Assembly: GCA_002428055.1 (NCBI GenBank)
Contig: DIZY01000133.1
Span: 9,623 to 35,583 of the forward strand
From: Helicobacteraceae bacterium UBA6016
GTDB lineage: Bacteria > Campylobacterota > Campylobacteria > Campylobacterales > UBA6016
Reading direction: 5' to 3'
DNA length: 25,961 nt
Shown: positions 1 through 7,272 of the stretch, one piece after another
How positions within the stretch are numbered: position 1 is the first letter of the stretch
Layout: every line of letters starts with the position of its first letter
Program-made: the position numbers and the translations under genes
Notes under the pieces: generated by a model
Seen by the model: the letters and a program-made list of their open reading frames with translations, nothing else
Told to the model about the DNA's origin: nothing
Database searches by the model: none

Positions 1-452
1 GCTATACCGTCAAGACGGGCGTATCGATAACCGTGCTCTATCTCCTCTTTTTGCCTGTATCCGTCCGCAAATTTTATACTGATGAGATTATTAAATATTT
101 CTTGGCCTTTGAGTCCAGCATTCATAGACAACATGCCGCCTATCGTACCTGGCAAACCGCCTATAAATTCAAATCCTTCAAGATTGTTTTTTTTGGCAAA
201 GCTAAACAGCCGTCCGCCGCTCATCGCTGCCCCGACATAGAGTTTGTCCTCTTCAAGTCGCATATATTCAAACTCTTCACCCAAAATTCCAAGGTTTTGG
301 TTTTTGCCTGTCACTATGAGATTGTATGCGCCACCGACAATAAGACCGTCAAAGCTTTTTGCGTCTGCTTCGTTTTCGATAACACCGACATCCATTACTG
401 GACCCAGACGGATTGAGGAGTATTTGGAAAAATTTATAGTTTTTTTGCGCAT
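1..452 (-). CDS. murB: UDP-N-acetylenolpyruvoylglucosamine reductase, C-terminus cut by window edge
   Basis: Cytoplasmic FAD enzyme of peptidoglycan precursor synthesis. It reduces UDP-GlcNAc-enolpyruvate to UDP-MurNAc with NADPH. I translated the minus strand from the ATG at 452. The first 150 residues contain the FAD-binding PP-loop region: IVGGAYNLIV near residues 39-48, then VGAAMSGGRL near 73-82, and GFEFIGGLPGTIGGMLSMNAG near 93-113, which is the family signature. A GYRYARLD stretch near the edge matches the conserved YR region of the substrate-binding domain. Its start codon shares a base with the fliQ stop (TAATG), so the two are probably translationally coupled. fliQ-murB adjacency is also known in Helicobacter pylori and Campylobacter jejuni. 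The rest of the gene lies outside the window. Confidence 0.93.
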   Translation of the reverse strand, partial: MRKKTINFSKYSSIRLGPVMDVGVIENEADAKSFDGLIVGGAYNLIVTGKNQNLGILGEEFEYMRLEEDKLYVGAAMSGGRLFSFAKKNNLEGFEFIGGLPGTIGGMLSMNAGLKGQEIFNNLISIKFADGYRQKEEIEHGYRYARLDGI

Positions 453-718
453 TAATGGGCGAAGGTGGGAATCATACGGAATATTCTAGTGGTGAAGTCC
501 ACAAGCTCGTTTATCATCCACGGCATCGTAAAAAGCATCACCCCGCCGGTCAAAACAATTTTCGGCAAAAAAGAGAGTGTGGCCTCATTGATTTGAGTAG
601 TTGCCTGAAAGATACTGATGGCAAGTCCTGCTGCAAGTCCGGCCAAGAGTAACGGCATCGATATAAGAAGGGTGATTCGTAAAGTATCTACCGTTATTGC
701 GATAAGTTTTGCTTCCAC
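452..718 (-). CDS. fliQ: flagellar type III export apparatus protein FliQ (GTG start)
   Basis: Small membrane protein of the flagellar type III secretion export gate, which it forms with FliP and FliR. The 88-residue product has two hydrophobic helices: one covering TLRITLLISMPLLLAGLAAG and one covering IVLTGGVMLFTMPWMINELV. Between them lies the family motif SIFQATTQINEATLSFLPKI. An in-frame ATG at 754 would give 100 residues but would overlap mqnD by 23 bp. The GTG at 718 is preceded by an AAAAGGG ribosome site at about 8 nt, and it gives the usual family length of 88-89 residues, so I chose it. The gene sits 13 nt after mqnD and shares a base with the murB start. Confidence 0.92.
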   Translation of the reverse strand: MEAKLIAITVDTLRITLLISMPLLLAGLAAGLAISIFQATTQINEATLSFLPKIVLTGGVMLFTMPWMINELVDFTTRIFRMIPTFAH

Positions 719-731
719 TTTTATTGCCCTT

Positions 732-1592
732 TTAGCTAAATCTATAATCGACATACTCTTTTGGAATGAGCATATCTTCCGCTCTTATCTGCTTGTCGTA
801 AATGCCGTGATTATACCCTATTTCAAAGAGCTTATCAATAGCGGCGATAGACTCTTCGCTTAGCACCTCAGAGCGTTCATTGGCGTACATAGAGAGGTAT
901 TTTTCCAGTTTTTTTTCGTCCACCCTTATAAGGTCTCGTTCAAGCAACATCCGGCTGAGCATATCTTTGTTTTTGACGGCTATTCTTACCGCGTCAAGCA
1001 GTATATTTTCGATATTAATCGCCCTAAGTAGCGGTATGCTGCGCCTAATAGCCATTCCTCCGAGCGGCAGCGGCATATCCCCTGCAAGTCCTTGCCATAT
1101 CTCAAATATCTCCCGCTCTACTTCAAGCTCATCCGAGTAAGTCAGTATCGCCTCATGTATCAGCACCCCCGCATCCACCAAACCGTCCAGTACCGCTTTT
1201 TCAATATCCAAAAAGTTCATATAGACGCATCTAGCATCCGGATAGGCGATACGAAACAGCATTGCATTTGTCGTGTATTTGCCGCTTAGGGCTACTTTGA
1301 AATTTTTCTTTAGCTGTTTGTTTTTTTGCTTGACAAGCTTTGGTCCATACCCTTCGCCAAAGCTCATAGCGCATCTGAGCAGGGCATAGTCATTTCTGAT
1401 AAACGGATATGCGCCGAAGCTGATAGCGGTAGCGTCGTATGTGCCTTTAAGCGCCTCTTCGTTGAGGGTTTCGATGTCTAGCGGTAGATTTTCAAGCTCC
1501 AAATCTCCGGTGTTGGTCCAGCCAAATTTAATGGCGTAATACATGAAAATATCGTCTGCGTCGGGCGAGTGTGCGATAGAGATTTTAGGCAT
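732..1592 (-). CDS. mqnD: 1,4-dihydroxy-6-naphthoate synthase (futalosine menaquinone pathway)
   Basis: 286 residues, the usual size for MqnD, which converts cyclic dehypoxanthine futalosine to 1,4-dihydroxy-6-naphthoate in the menaquinone route used by Campylobacterota. The N-terminus carries the family signature SIAHSPDADDIFMYYAI (residues 4-20), followed by TYDATAISFGAYPF and MSFGEGYGPKLV, typical of this periplasmic-binding-protein-like fold. I start at the ATG at 1592 because homology begins there. The frame stays open upstream to 1922, but that part is antisense to recA and looks non-coding. It is divergent from recA across 97 bp and is the first gene of the mqnD-fliQ-murB run. A TGTAAAAT sequence about 25-30 nt upstream on the minus strand could be part of its promoter, but this is weak. 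Confidence 0.92.
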   Translation of the reverse strand: MPKISIAHSPDADDIFMYYAIKFGWTNTGDLELENLPLDIETLNEEALKGTYDATAISFGAYPFIRNDYALLRCAMSFGEGYGPKLVKQKNKQLKKNFKVALSGKYTTNAMLFRIAYPDARCVYMNFLDIEKAVLDGLVDAGVLIHEAILTYSDELEVEREIFEIWQGLAGDMPLPLGGMAIRRSIPLLRAINIENILLDAVRIAVKNKDMLSRMLLERDLIRVDEKKLEKYLSMYANERSEVLSEESIAAIDKLFEIGYNHGIYDKQIRAEDMLIPKEYVDYRFS

Positions 1593-1660
1593 ATTTTTCC
1601 AGTCTTTTTTAGTGGATTTTACAGCTCTTGGCTTTAAGCTTCCTAGTGTTAACATATTTT

Positions 1661-1666
1661 CATAAT
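1661..1666 (+). promoter_or_regulatory. candidate -10 box for recA operon
   Basis: CATAAT preceded by a T-rich stretch lies in the 97-bp divergent region, 23 nt before the recA ATG. Campylobacterota housekeeping promoters typically have a good -10 box and T-rich upstream DNA with little -35 conservation, which fits. An AAAAGG ribosome site follows at 1673-1678, about 11 nt before the ATG. No SOS-box-like palindrome was recognised here. Tentative. Confidence 0.3.
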
Positions 1667-1689
1667 CCTCATAAAAGGCTGTAAATCCG

Positions 1690-2730
1690 ATGGATGACAA
1701 CAAAAAAAAATCATTAGAACTGGCAATAAAACAGATAGATAAAGCTTTCGGAAAAGGCGCTTTGATGAGGCTTGGCGATAAGCCGGAAGAGAATATAGAG
1801 TCAATATCTACAGGCTCTCTTGGGCTTGACCTAGCCCTTGGTATCGGCGGTGTGCCGAAGGGGCGAATCATAGAGATATACGGTCCGGAGTCAAGCGGTA
1901 AAACTACGCTCACTCTGCACATAGTCGCAGAGGCTCAAAAAGCGGGCGGTATATGTGCGTTTGTAGACGCAGAACACGCCCTTGATGTCAAATATGCAAG
2001 AAATCTAGGCGTAGACACCGACAATCTTCTTGTTTCTCAACCCGATTTTGGCGAACAAGCTCTTGAAATAGTAGAGACTTTGGCAAGAAGCGGCGCGGTA
2101 GATGTGATAGTCGTAGACTCGGTAGCGGCACTAACTCCAAAGGCGGAGATAGAGGGTGATATGGGTGATTCGCACATGGGTCTTCAAGCAAGACTTATGA
2201 GCCAAGCACTTAGAAAGCTTGCAGGCGTACTTCACAAGATGAATACGACCGTAATCTTTATCAACCAGATCAGACAAAAAATCGGCGGTATGAGCTACGG
2301 CAATAACGAAACGACAACTGGCGGAAATGCGCTGAAATTTTACGCTTCGGTAAGAATAGACATCCGAAAAATACAGAGCCTAAAACAGGGCGAAGATGTT
2401 ATAGGCAACCGTGTAAAAGCAAAAGTCATTAAAAATAAGGTGGCTCCGCCGTTTAGACAAGCGGAATTTGATGTAATGTTTGGCGAGGGTATCAGCAAGT
2501 TAGGCGAGATAATCGACTACGGCGTAAAGCTTGATATTGTAGACAAGGCTGGGGCTTGGTTTTCGTATAAATCCTCAAAACTGGGACAAGGCAGGGAAAA
2601 TTCCAAAATTTTCCTAAGAGACAATCCTGCAATCTGTCTTGAAATTGAAAACGAAATCAGGAATAGTATAGGACTAGAAGGCGAACTGCCGAGCCTATCT
2701 GATGAAATTAACATAGGAGATGATGAATAA
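1690..2730 (+). CDS. recA: recombinase RecA
   Basis: 346 residues, full length. RecA forms ATP-dependent filaments on single-stranded DNA for homologous recombination and repair. Visible motifs are the Walker A GPESSGKT (65-72), the Walker B VIVVDSVAAL (139-148), and the ATPase-core stretch INQIRQKIGGMSYGNNETTTGG containing the L2 DNA-binding loop. The acidic C-terminal tail (SDEINIGDDE) is also normal. The second to seventh codons contain a run of nine A bases. The stop codon shares a base with the eno start (TAATG), so recA and eno are coupled. The recA-eno order is conserved in Campylobacter and related genera. Confidence 0.98.
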   Translation: MDDNKKKSLELAIKQIDKAFGKGALMRLGDKPEENIESISTGSLGLDLALGIGGVPKGRIIEIYGPESSGKTTLTLHIVAEAQKAGGICAFVDAEHALDVKYARNLGVDTDNLLVSQPDFGEQALEIVETLARSGAVDVIVVDSVAALTPKAEIEGDMGDSHMGLQARLMSQALRKLAGVLHKMNTTVIFINQIRQKIGGMSYGNNETTTGGNALKFYASVRIDIRKIQSLKQGEDVIGNRVKAKVIKNKVAPPFRQAEFDVMFGEGISKLGEIIDYGVKLDIVDKAGAWFSYKSSKLGQGRENSKIFLRDNPAICLEIENEIRNSIGLEGELPSLSDEINIGDDE

Positions 2731-4007
2731 TGGTATATATAGATGACATTCACGCAAGTGAAGCGATAGACAGCAGAGGAAATCCGACGGTTAAGGTAAC
2801 CGTAAAACTTTCTGACGGTACGGTAGAGAGCGCATTTGTTCCTAGCGGTGCAAGTACAGGTAAAAGAGAAGCGCTTGAGCTTAGAGACGGCGATAAGGCA
2901 AGATTTGGTGGCAAAGGCGTGCTAAAGGCGTGCGACAATGTAAAAACGCTACTTGCCGATGAGCTTATGGGTCTTAGTCCGTTTAACCAAGGGCATATAG
3001 ATGCAGTTATCAAAAGAGTAGACGGTACTGAAAATTACTCCAATATAGGCGCAAACGCAGCTCTTGGCGTATCTATGGCAGTTGCAAGAGCGGCGGCAAG
3101 CTCTCTTGGTATGCCTCTTTATAGATACCTTGGCGGTGCAAATGCGGTAGTTATTCCTACTCCGATGCTAAATATCATCAACGGCGGAGCGCACGCCGCA
3201 AATAGCGCAGACTTCCAAGAGTATATGATTATGCCTGTTGGATTTGATAGCTTTAGAGAAGCCCTTAGAGCTTCCGCAGAGGTATATCAGGCGCTTAAAA
3301 AAGTACTTCACGACGAAGGACACTCTACAAATATCGGTGACGAGGGCGGTTTTGCTCCAAGCCTAAAAAATAACGAAGAGCCGATACAAAAAATCATGAA
3401 GGCCATAGAGCTTGCGGGTTATAAGGCCGGTGAGCAAATTGCAATAGCTCTTGATGTCGCTTCAAGCGAATTTTATGAAAACGGCAAATACAATCTGCAT
3501 ACTGAGAGCAGAGTACTAACAAGCTCCGAAATGGTTGATTACTATGAGATGCTACTCTCTAAATATCCAATAGTCTCAATTGAAGACGGTCTTGACGAGG
3601 GCGACTGGGCAGGTTGGGCTGAGCTTACGGCTAGGCTAAAAGATAAAGTTCAACTTGTCGGTGACGATTTGTTCGTAACTAACAAAAAAATACTTGCAGA
3701 GGGTATCGAAAAAGATATAGCAAATTCGATACTAATCAAACTAAACCAAATAGGTACGCTCTCCGAGACTATGCAGACAATGAGATTGGCGCACAATAAC
3801 GACTATACTTGCATCGTATCGCACAGAAGCGGTGAGACTGAAGATACTTTCATAGCAGATTTAGCCGTAGCGATAAATTCGGGTCAAATCAAAACAGGCT
3901 CAACTGCAAGAAGCGAGCGAATAGCAAAATATAACAGACTTCTTGAGATAGAAGAAGAGCTTGGCGATAGTGCAGAATACATAGGCAAAACTCTTTTTAA
4001 AAAATAA
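2730..4007 (+). CDS. eno: enolase
   Basis: 425 residues. Converts 2-phosphoglycerate to phosphoenolpyruvate in glycolysis or gluconeogenesis. The N-terminal SRGNPTVKV loop (15-23), the substrate loop GASTGKREALEL (40-51), and the general acid E205 in GDEGGFAP are present. The Mg ligands fall at D242, E285 and D312, and the signature ILIKLNQIGTLSET (334-347) holds the catalytic lysine near 337. Its ATG overlaps the recA stop by one base. The next gene starts on the base directly after the eno stop, so this is the second gene of a polycistronic unit with recA, the FtsB-like gene and aroK. Confidence 0.98.
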   Translation: MVYIDDIHASEAIDSRGNPTVKVTVKLSDGTVESAFVPSGASTGKREALELRDGDKARFGGKGVLKACDNVKTLLADELMGLSPFNQGHIDAVIKRVDGTENYSNIGANAALGVSMAVARAAASSLGMPLYRYLGGANAVVIPTPMLNIINGGAHAANSADFQEYMIMPVGFDSFREALRASAEVYQALKKVLHDEGHSTNIGDEGGFAPSLKNNEEPIQKIMKAIELAGYKAGEQIAIALDVASSEFYENGKYNLHTESRVLTSSEMVDYYEMLLSKYPIVSIEDGLDEGDWAGWAELTARLKDKVQLVGDDLFVTNKKILAEGIEKDIANSILIKLNQIGTLSETMQTMRLAHNNDYTCIVSHRSGETEDTFIADLAVAINSGQIKTGSTARSERIAKYNRLLEIEEELGDSAEYIGKTLFKK

Positions 4008-4283
4008 ATGAACGAAATACTAGAAGAGCTAGGAGCCCCGAAGCGCCGCAAACTATTTGATTTTAGCGGCGGTGTTTGGAAGCTTGTGGCTCTTTTTGCC
4101 CTTGTGGCGATATTTGCCGTATATACGGGCAATCTGCTTTTTGGACAAAACTCCGTATCCACTCTTTTTAGCTTAGAAGACCAAAGAGATCATCTGAAAG
4201 ATGAGATAGAGAGACTAAAAGAACAAAATGCAAAGTATCAAAAAGAGTATTTTGAGCTAAAAAGACTAGAGGGGAACAAGTGA
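4008..4283 (+). CDS. FtsB/DivIC-like septum formation initiator family protein
   Basis: 91 residues with a basic cytoplasmic N-terminus (PKRRK at 11-15), one transmembrane helix at about 23-45, and a C-terminal charged coiled coil (about 55-90, LEDQRDHLKDEIERLKEQN). This is the standard layout of FtsB/DivIC/FtsL bitopic division proteins, which bridge the divisome across the inner membrane. It starts immediately after the eno stop codon and its stop overlaps the following GTG start. Genes of this type follow eno in other Campylobacterota and also in gammaproteobacteria (ftsB). Sequence alone does not separate FtsB from DivIC or FtsL, so no symbol is given. Confidence 0.8.
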   Translation: MNEILEELGAPKRRKLFDFSGGVWKLVALFALVAIFAVYTGNLLFGQNSVSTLFSLEDQRDHLKDEIERLKEQNAKYQKEYFELKRLEGNK

Positions 4284-4564
4284 GAAGTTTTTTTTTCTTT
4301 AGCATACTAATTGCTAGCGTATCACTGTTTGCCAGAGAAAATCCTTTTAAATCGCCGCAAAAAGAGAATTTATCGCAAGCTGCAATGGAAAATATAAACA
4401 CGATAGAAAAACTACAATCGATTTCCGTAACACCGCCCGTAGACTCTGTAAAAATCAAAAGAATCACAATAGAGTATCAAGGTGTTGACGGAACAAGAAT
4501 CAAAAAAATATACGATGTAGAAAAGGGAATAGATCCTTTCAAAACTATCAAGGTGTCACAGTGA
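4280..4564 (+). CDS. short exported protein of the recA-aroK operon, function unknown
   Basis: 94 residues, starting at a GTG that overlaps the previous stop by 4 nt (GTGA). A strong AGGGG ribosome site lies a few bases upstream. The N-terminus is a signal peptide (RSFFFFSILIASVSLFA, cleaved near residue 18). The mature part has no recognisable catalytic motif. Its C-terminal half, with VKIKRITIEYQG and RIKKIYDV, looks like two or three beta strands. In Campylobacter the equivalent position holds a longer periplasmic protein, related as I recall to AMIN-type domains. This copy would contain only a short piece of such a domain. The signal-peptide region includes nine consecutive T bases. Its end overlaps the aroK start by 4 nt. 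Confidence 0.75.
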   Translation: MRSFFFFSILIASVSLFARENPFKSPQKENLSQAAMENINTIEKLQSISVTPPVDSVKIKRITIEYQGVDGTRIKKIYDVEKGIDPFKTIKVSQ

Positions 4565-5049
4565 ATAATATTGTCCTTATAGGTTTTATGGGTAGCGGCA
4601 AAAGCTCAATCGGCAGAGCCTTGGCAAAAGCAAAAAATATGTATTTTGTGGATACAGATGCGCTTATTGAGAGTTTTGAGGGCAGAAAAATACGAGATAT
4701 TTTTGCCGTAGATGGCGAATCATACTTTAGGGATTTAGAAAAAAAATGTTTTGAGTGGCTCTCCTCTAGCGTTTCAAACGCTCTTATCTCTACGGGCGGC
4801 GGAATGCCTACCGTTATTGACTCTTTCTCCCCTCTTGGCAAAAGTGTGTATTTAAAAGTTGATTTTGAAACACTCCTTGCAAGGCTCAAAGCAGAAGAGT
4901 TTGACAAAAGACCGTTGTTTCAAGATGTGGAGTTTGCACGAAAAATATTTGAGGTGAGAGAGCCTATATATGCGGCAAAAGCTGATTTTATTGTAGATGC
5001 GAATATAAGTTTTGAAGAAGTATTAAAAGCAATATCACAGAGACTATAA
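4561..5049 (+). CDS. aroK: shikimate kinase
   Basis: 162 residues, normal length. Phosphorylates shikimate with ATP in the pathway to chorismate and the aromatic amino acids. The Walker A is GFMGSGKSS (8-16). The shikimate-binding residues D33 (in VDTD), R57 (in YFRDLE) and the glycine triplet in STGGGMP (77-83) are present, as is the lid arginine in DKRPLF (about 118). Translation starts at a GTG overlapping the previous stop (GTGA), so coupling is likely. It is the last gene of the recA operon and converges on the outer-membrane protein gene, with the intergenic repeat at 5051-5120 between them. Confidence 0.96.
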   Translation: MNNIVLIGFMGSGKSSIGRALAKAKNMYFVDTDALIESFEGRKIRDIFAVDGESYFRDLEKKCFEWLSSSVSNALISTGGGMPTVIDSFSPLGKSVYLKVDFETLLARLKAEEFDKRPLFQDVEFARKIFEVREPIYAAKADFIVDANISFEEVLKAISQRL

Positions 5050-5050
5050 T

Positions 5051-5120
5051 CTGCCGCTCCCAAGCGGCTAACTTTAGCGCTTAGCGTAGCAACGACGGGC
5101 TTTTGCTCGTCATTGCGTAC
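5051..5120. repeat. two-hairpin intergenic repeat, copy 1 (REP-like)
   Basis: Fills nearly all of the 76-bp gap between the convergent aroK and outer-membrane protein genes. Hairpin 1 is GCCGCT/AGCGGC (5053-5058 with 5063-5068, loop CCCA). Hairpin 2 pairs GTAGCAACGACGGGC (5086-5100) with GCTCGTCATTGCGTAC (5105-5120) around a TTTT loop, with one bulged G, one G-T wobble and one C-A mismatch. A clearly related copy lies at 13244-13319, also between convergent genes. There is no T run after the stem on either strand, so it is not an ordinary intrinsic terminator. The GTAG next to a bulged palindrome recalls REP elements. Confidence 0.85.
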
Positions 5121-5125
5121 TATAA

Positions 5126-6745
5126 CTAATATCTATATCTTAGGTAACCCATAATATTTGACGCTGATTTAACTGCGCCGAACATTGATGCTTGCGCACT
5201 GTTGATGTCGTATGGATGACCCTCGTCACCGAAGAATGCATTGCTTCCAGTGTAGTCATAGTTGATTTTTGTATATCTTAGTTGACCTGTTAGCACTTTA
5301 CCAAGAATTGGCTGTGTATAGTAAGCCTCATAAGCCGTACCTCTAGCCGCTAGCTTAGAGCCGACCATCGTGTCTTCACCATATGTAAAGCTTCTCCACC
5401 ATTTGCTACCTTTGTTATACTCAAGACCGATTCTGCCGTCTTTCGTAAATACTGCCGGCATTTGTAGACCCAACCAGATAGAGTTACCGATTTGTGATTG
5501 TTCTGAACCTAGCATACCGCCAGTTTCAAGCCCAAGAGCGCCCGCCATTTGATTTCTTGCAAATTTACCGCTTGGGTCTGTTTTGCTGATAGAGTAGCTA
5601 GCAAAAGCTGTCGTATTGTCAAGGAAGTCACCAAGACCGCTTCCGATACCTGTTGCTATAGCGCTGATAGTTCCGCCGTAGAAGTTACCGAAGTTTTGGA
5701 ATCCGCCGTTTGCAACTTCACCCATCATGCTTGTTACCACAGTTGGAGTCATACCTTGCTGAAGCATGCCGATAGCTTGCTGAGGGCTCATACCCATTCC
5801 TAGCATCTGGGCATATCCTGCGCCCATAGCCGCCATAGAGTTTGTAGCATTCATCATGCTATAACCTATCAAGTTCCACGCTTTAAACGCTTGAGTTGTT
5901 ACTCTGTACTGACCGTTATCAAACGGAGTAAAGATGAAGCCGAACATATCTATGTTTTCGTTTTTACCTTTATTTCTCGTATAGTCGGCTTGAGCCATAG
6001 AGCCATTGTTTACCATTGTAAATCTAGACTCTGCGTTTGTAAGACCTCTGCCCATACATAGTTTAAACGCCATACCAGGAACGCCTGTTACTTTGTCTAA
6101 ATTGAAGTTGAAGCTTGCACCGTCAAATTCAACATTTATCATGTGTCCATTTGGAGATGCTTCCGCATCGTCGCTTCTTAGATTTGCAAGAGTGCCGTTA
6201 GTTGAAGCTCTTCTACCGATACTAGCCGTATAGTCTACATCGCCGACATTACCAAAGTAGATTGCATAAAGAGTTTTGACTTTTACTTCATTACCTGCAA
6301 GGTTTTCGTTAGTTACCCAGTCAAAATTTGCATTGCCTGAACTGTTGATTTGACTGTTATTTGCAGTTGCGCCAAACGCTTTATTGTATGAAAGTTGACC
6401 GATGAAGCTAAGATCTTTTCTAGGAGCCGCTTTCATACCAAGCCAAAGTCTATTTGACAATACGCCGTTAGATGTTTTTGAACCGTCTGCCATTTTGTAA
6501 TCAAGCATATCATAGCTCACTCTGTAATCTGCGCTCCATTTAAGGTTGTCGCCGCCAGTTCTAGTTTTTAGCTCATTCATTTGAGTAGCAAGAGCTTTTA
6601 TCTCATTTGTTTCTTGATTTTTTTTGAGTTCAACTACTTGTGATTTTAGAGCCTCAAGCTCCGCCTTCATAGCCGCTAAATCATCTGCCGCAAAAGCAGA
6701 AGTTGCTAGCATTGCCGCTAGTGAGAATACACCGATTTTCTTCAT
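5126..6745 (-). CDS. DUF3373-type outer-membrane beta-barrel protein with N-terminal coiled coil
   Basis: 539 residues from the ATG at 6745, which has an ideal AAGGAG ribosome site. The frame also stays open 17 codons further, but that extension carries no signal peptide. A signal peptide (residues 1-19, MKKIGVFSLAAMLATSAFA) is followed by a heptad-rich segment at about 20-60 (LAAMKAELEALKSQVVELKK). The rest alternates amphipathic strands and glycine/asparagine-rich turns and ends in LRYRY. A C-terminal aromatic residue is the usual signal for outer-membrane barrel assembly. This layout matches the DUF3373 porin-like family of Campylobacterota, whose substrate is unknown to me. Residues 297-341 are very rich in methionine. 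It is the second gene after a cytochrome c, separated by 41 bp that contain an inverted repeat. Confidence 0.82.
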   Translation of the reverse strand: MKKIGVFSLAAMLATSAFAADDLAAMKAELEALKSQVVELKKNQETNEIKALATQMNELKTRTGGDNLKWSADYRVSYDMLDYKMADGSKTSNGVLSNRLWLGMKAAPRKDLSFIGQLSYNKAFGATANNSQINSSGNANFDWVTNENLAGNEVKVKTLYAIYFGNVGDVDYTASIGRRASTNGTLANLRSDDAEASPNGHMINVEFDGASFNFNLDKVTGVPGMAFKLCMGRGLTNAESRFTMVNNGSMAQADYTRNKGKNENIDMFGFIFTPFDNGQYRVTTQAFKAWNLIGYSMMNATNSMAAMGAGYAQMLGMGMSPQQAIGMLQQGMTPTVVTSMMGEVANGGFQNFGNFYGGTISAIATGIGSGLGDFLDNTTAFASYSISKTDPSGKFARNQMAGALGLETGGMLGSEQSQIGNSIWLGLQMPAVFTKDGRIGLEYNKGSKWWRSFTYGEDTMVGSKLAARGTAYEAYYTQPILGKVLTGQLRYTKINYDYTGSNAFFGDEGHPYDINSAQASMFGAVKSASNIMGYLRYRY

Positions 6746-6761
6746 AAACACTCCTTTTTGA

Positions 6762-6782
6762 ATTTGGTTAATTTCGCCAAAT
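6762..6782. promoter_or_regulatory. inverted repeat between cytochrome c and outer-membrane protein genes
   Basis: ATTTGG and CCAAAT form a perfect 6-bp inverted repeat around a 9-nt spacer, just upstream of the ribosome site of the outer-membrane protein gene. A TAATAT sequence lies just upstream on the coding (minus) strand. It could be an operator, or an mRNA hairpin that raises expression of the downstream gene relative to the cytochrome. Only the symmetry is seen; the role is inferred. Confidence 0.35.
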
Positions 6783-6786
6783 ATTA

Positions 6787-7119
6787 TCAGCCGCAAGCAG
6801 GCACATTGCCGCTATCGGAACCGTACTCTTTTAAGAACTCATGCAAATCCTGCATTTGATTTTTAAAACTAGGACCGCCAAAATATGCCGCAGACTTGGC
6901 GTCGCTCTTATGCTTTTCCACCAACGCTACCGCATCTTTTTCAAACCACTTATCCCATCCGTTTTGCGTAGCCATAGCTGCGCCTTTTACTCCATTTCCG
7001 TGACAGCTTTTGCAAGCCTTTAGATAAATCTTCTGACCATCTTCTACACCTGCGCAAGCTACAGTAGCAGACATAACGCCCAAAATTAGAGCAGCTATGT
7101 ACAGCCTTGTTTTGCCCAT
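6787..7119 (-). CDS. small periplasmic monohaem c-type cytochrome
   Basis: 110 residues. A signal peptide (about 1-23) is followed by a single haem-attachment motif CKSCH (36-40) in the context DGQKIYLKACKSCHG, typical of class I cytochromes c. The axial Met is not obvious: M49 and M89 are candidates, and H70 is also possible. An unpaired cysteine at 109 ends the protein. Start: ATG at 7119 with AAGGAG seven to eight bases upstream. It is expected to carry electrons in the periplasm. The next gene on the same strand encodes the DUF3373 outer-membrane protein, suggesting co-expression. No partner oxidase or reductase is in the window, so its electron donor and acceptor are unknown. Confidence 0.9.
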   Translation of the reverse strand: MGKTRLYIAALILGVMSATVACAGVEDGQKIYLKACKSCHGNGVKGAAMATQNGWDKWFEKDAVALVEKHKSDAKSAAYFGGPSFKNQMQDLHEFLKEYGSDSGNVPACG

Positions 7120-7272
7120 TCACTCTCCTTAAAAAACAGAATACTCGATTTTATGATAAGAAATATTAACTGAACATTAAATATTAATTTTTGTAATTTT
7201 TTAGATTGTTTTTAGGCGAGAAGTAACATAAGTTTTTATAAATTGTAAGGTTTACTTTGTAGATGAAGCAGC

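Noticed and set aside
33..416. 127-codon plus-strand open frame at the window start
   Set aside because: It is the antisense shadow of murB, whose translation on the minus strand gives a clear family signature.
1593..1922. Upstream extension of the mqnD frame to an ATG at 1922
   Set aside because: It is antisense to recA and low in family similarity; MqnD homology and normal length begin at the ATG at 1592.
5051..5120. Interpretation of the repeat as a standard intrinsic terminator
   Set aside because: Stems are strong, but neither strand has a T run after the hairpin; the conserved bulge and covariation point to something else.
5086..5120. CRISPR repeat or spacer unit
   Set aside because: Single copies 8 kb apart with no regular spacers and no cas genes in the window.
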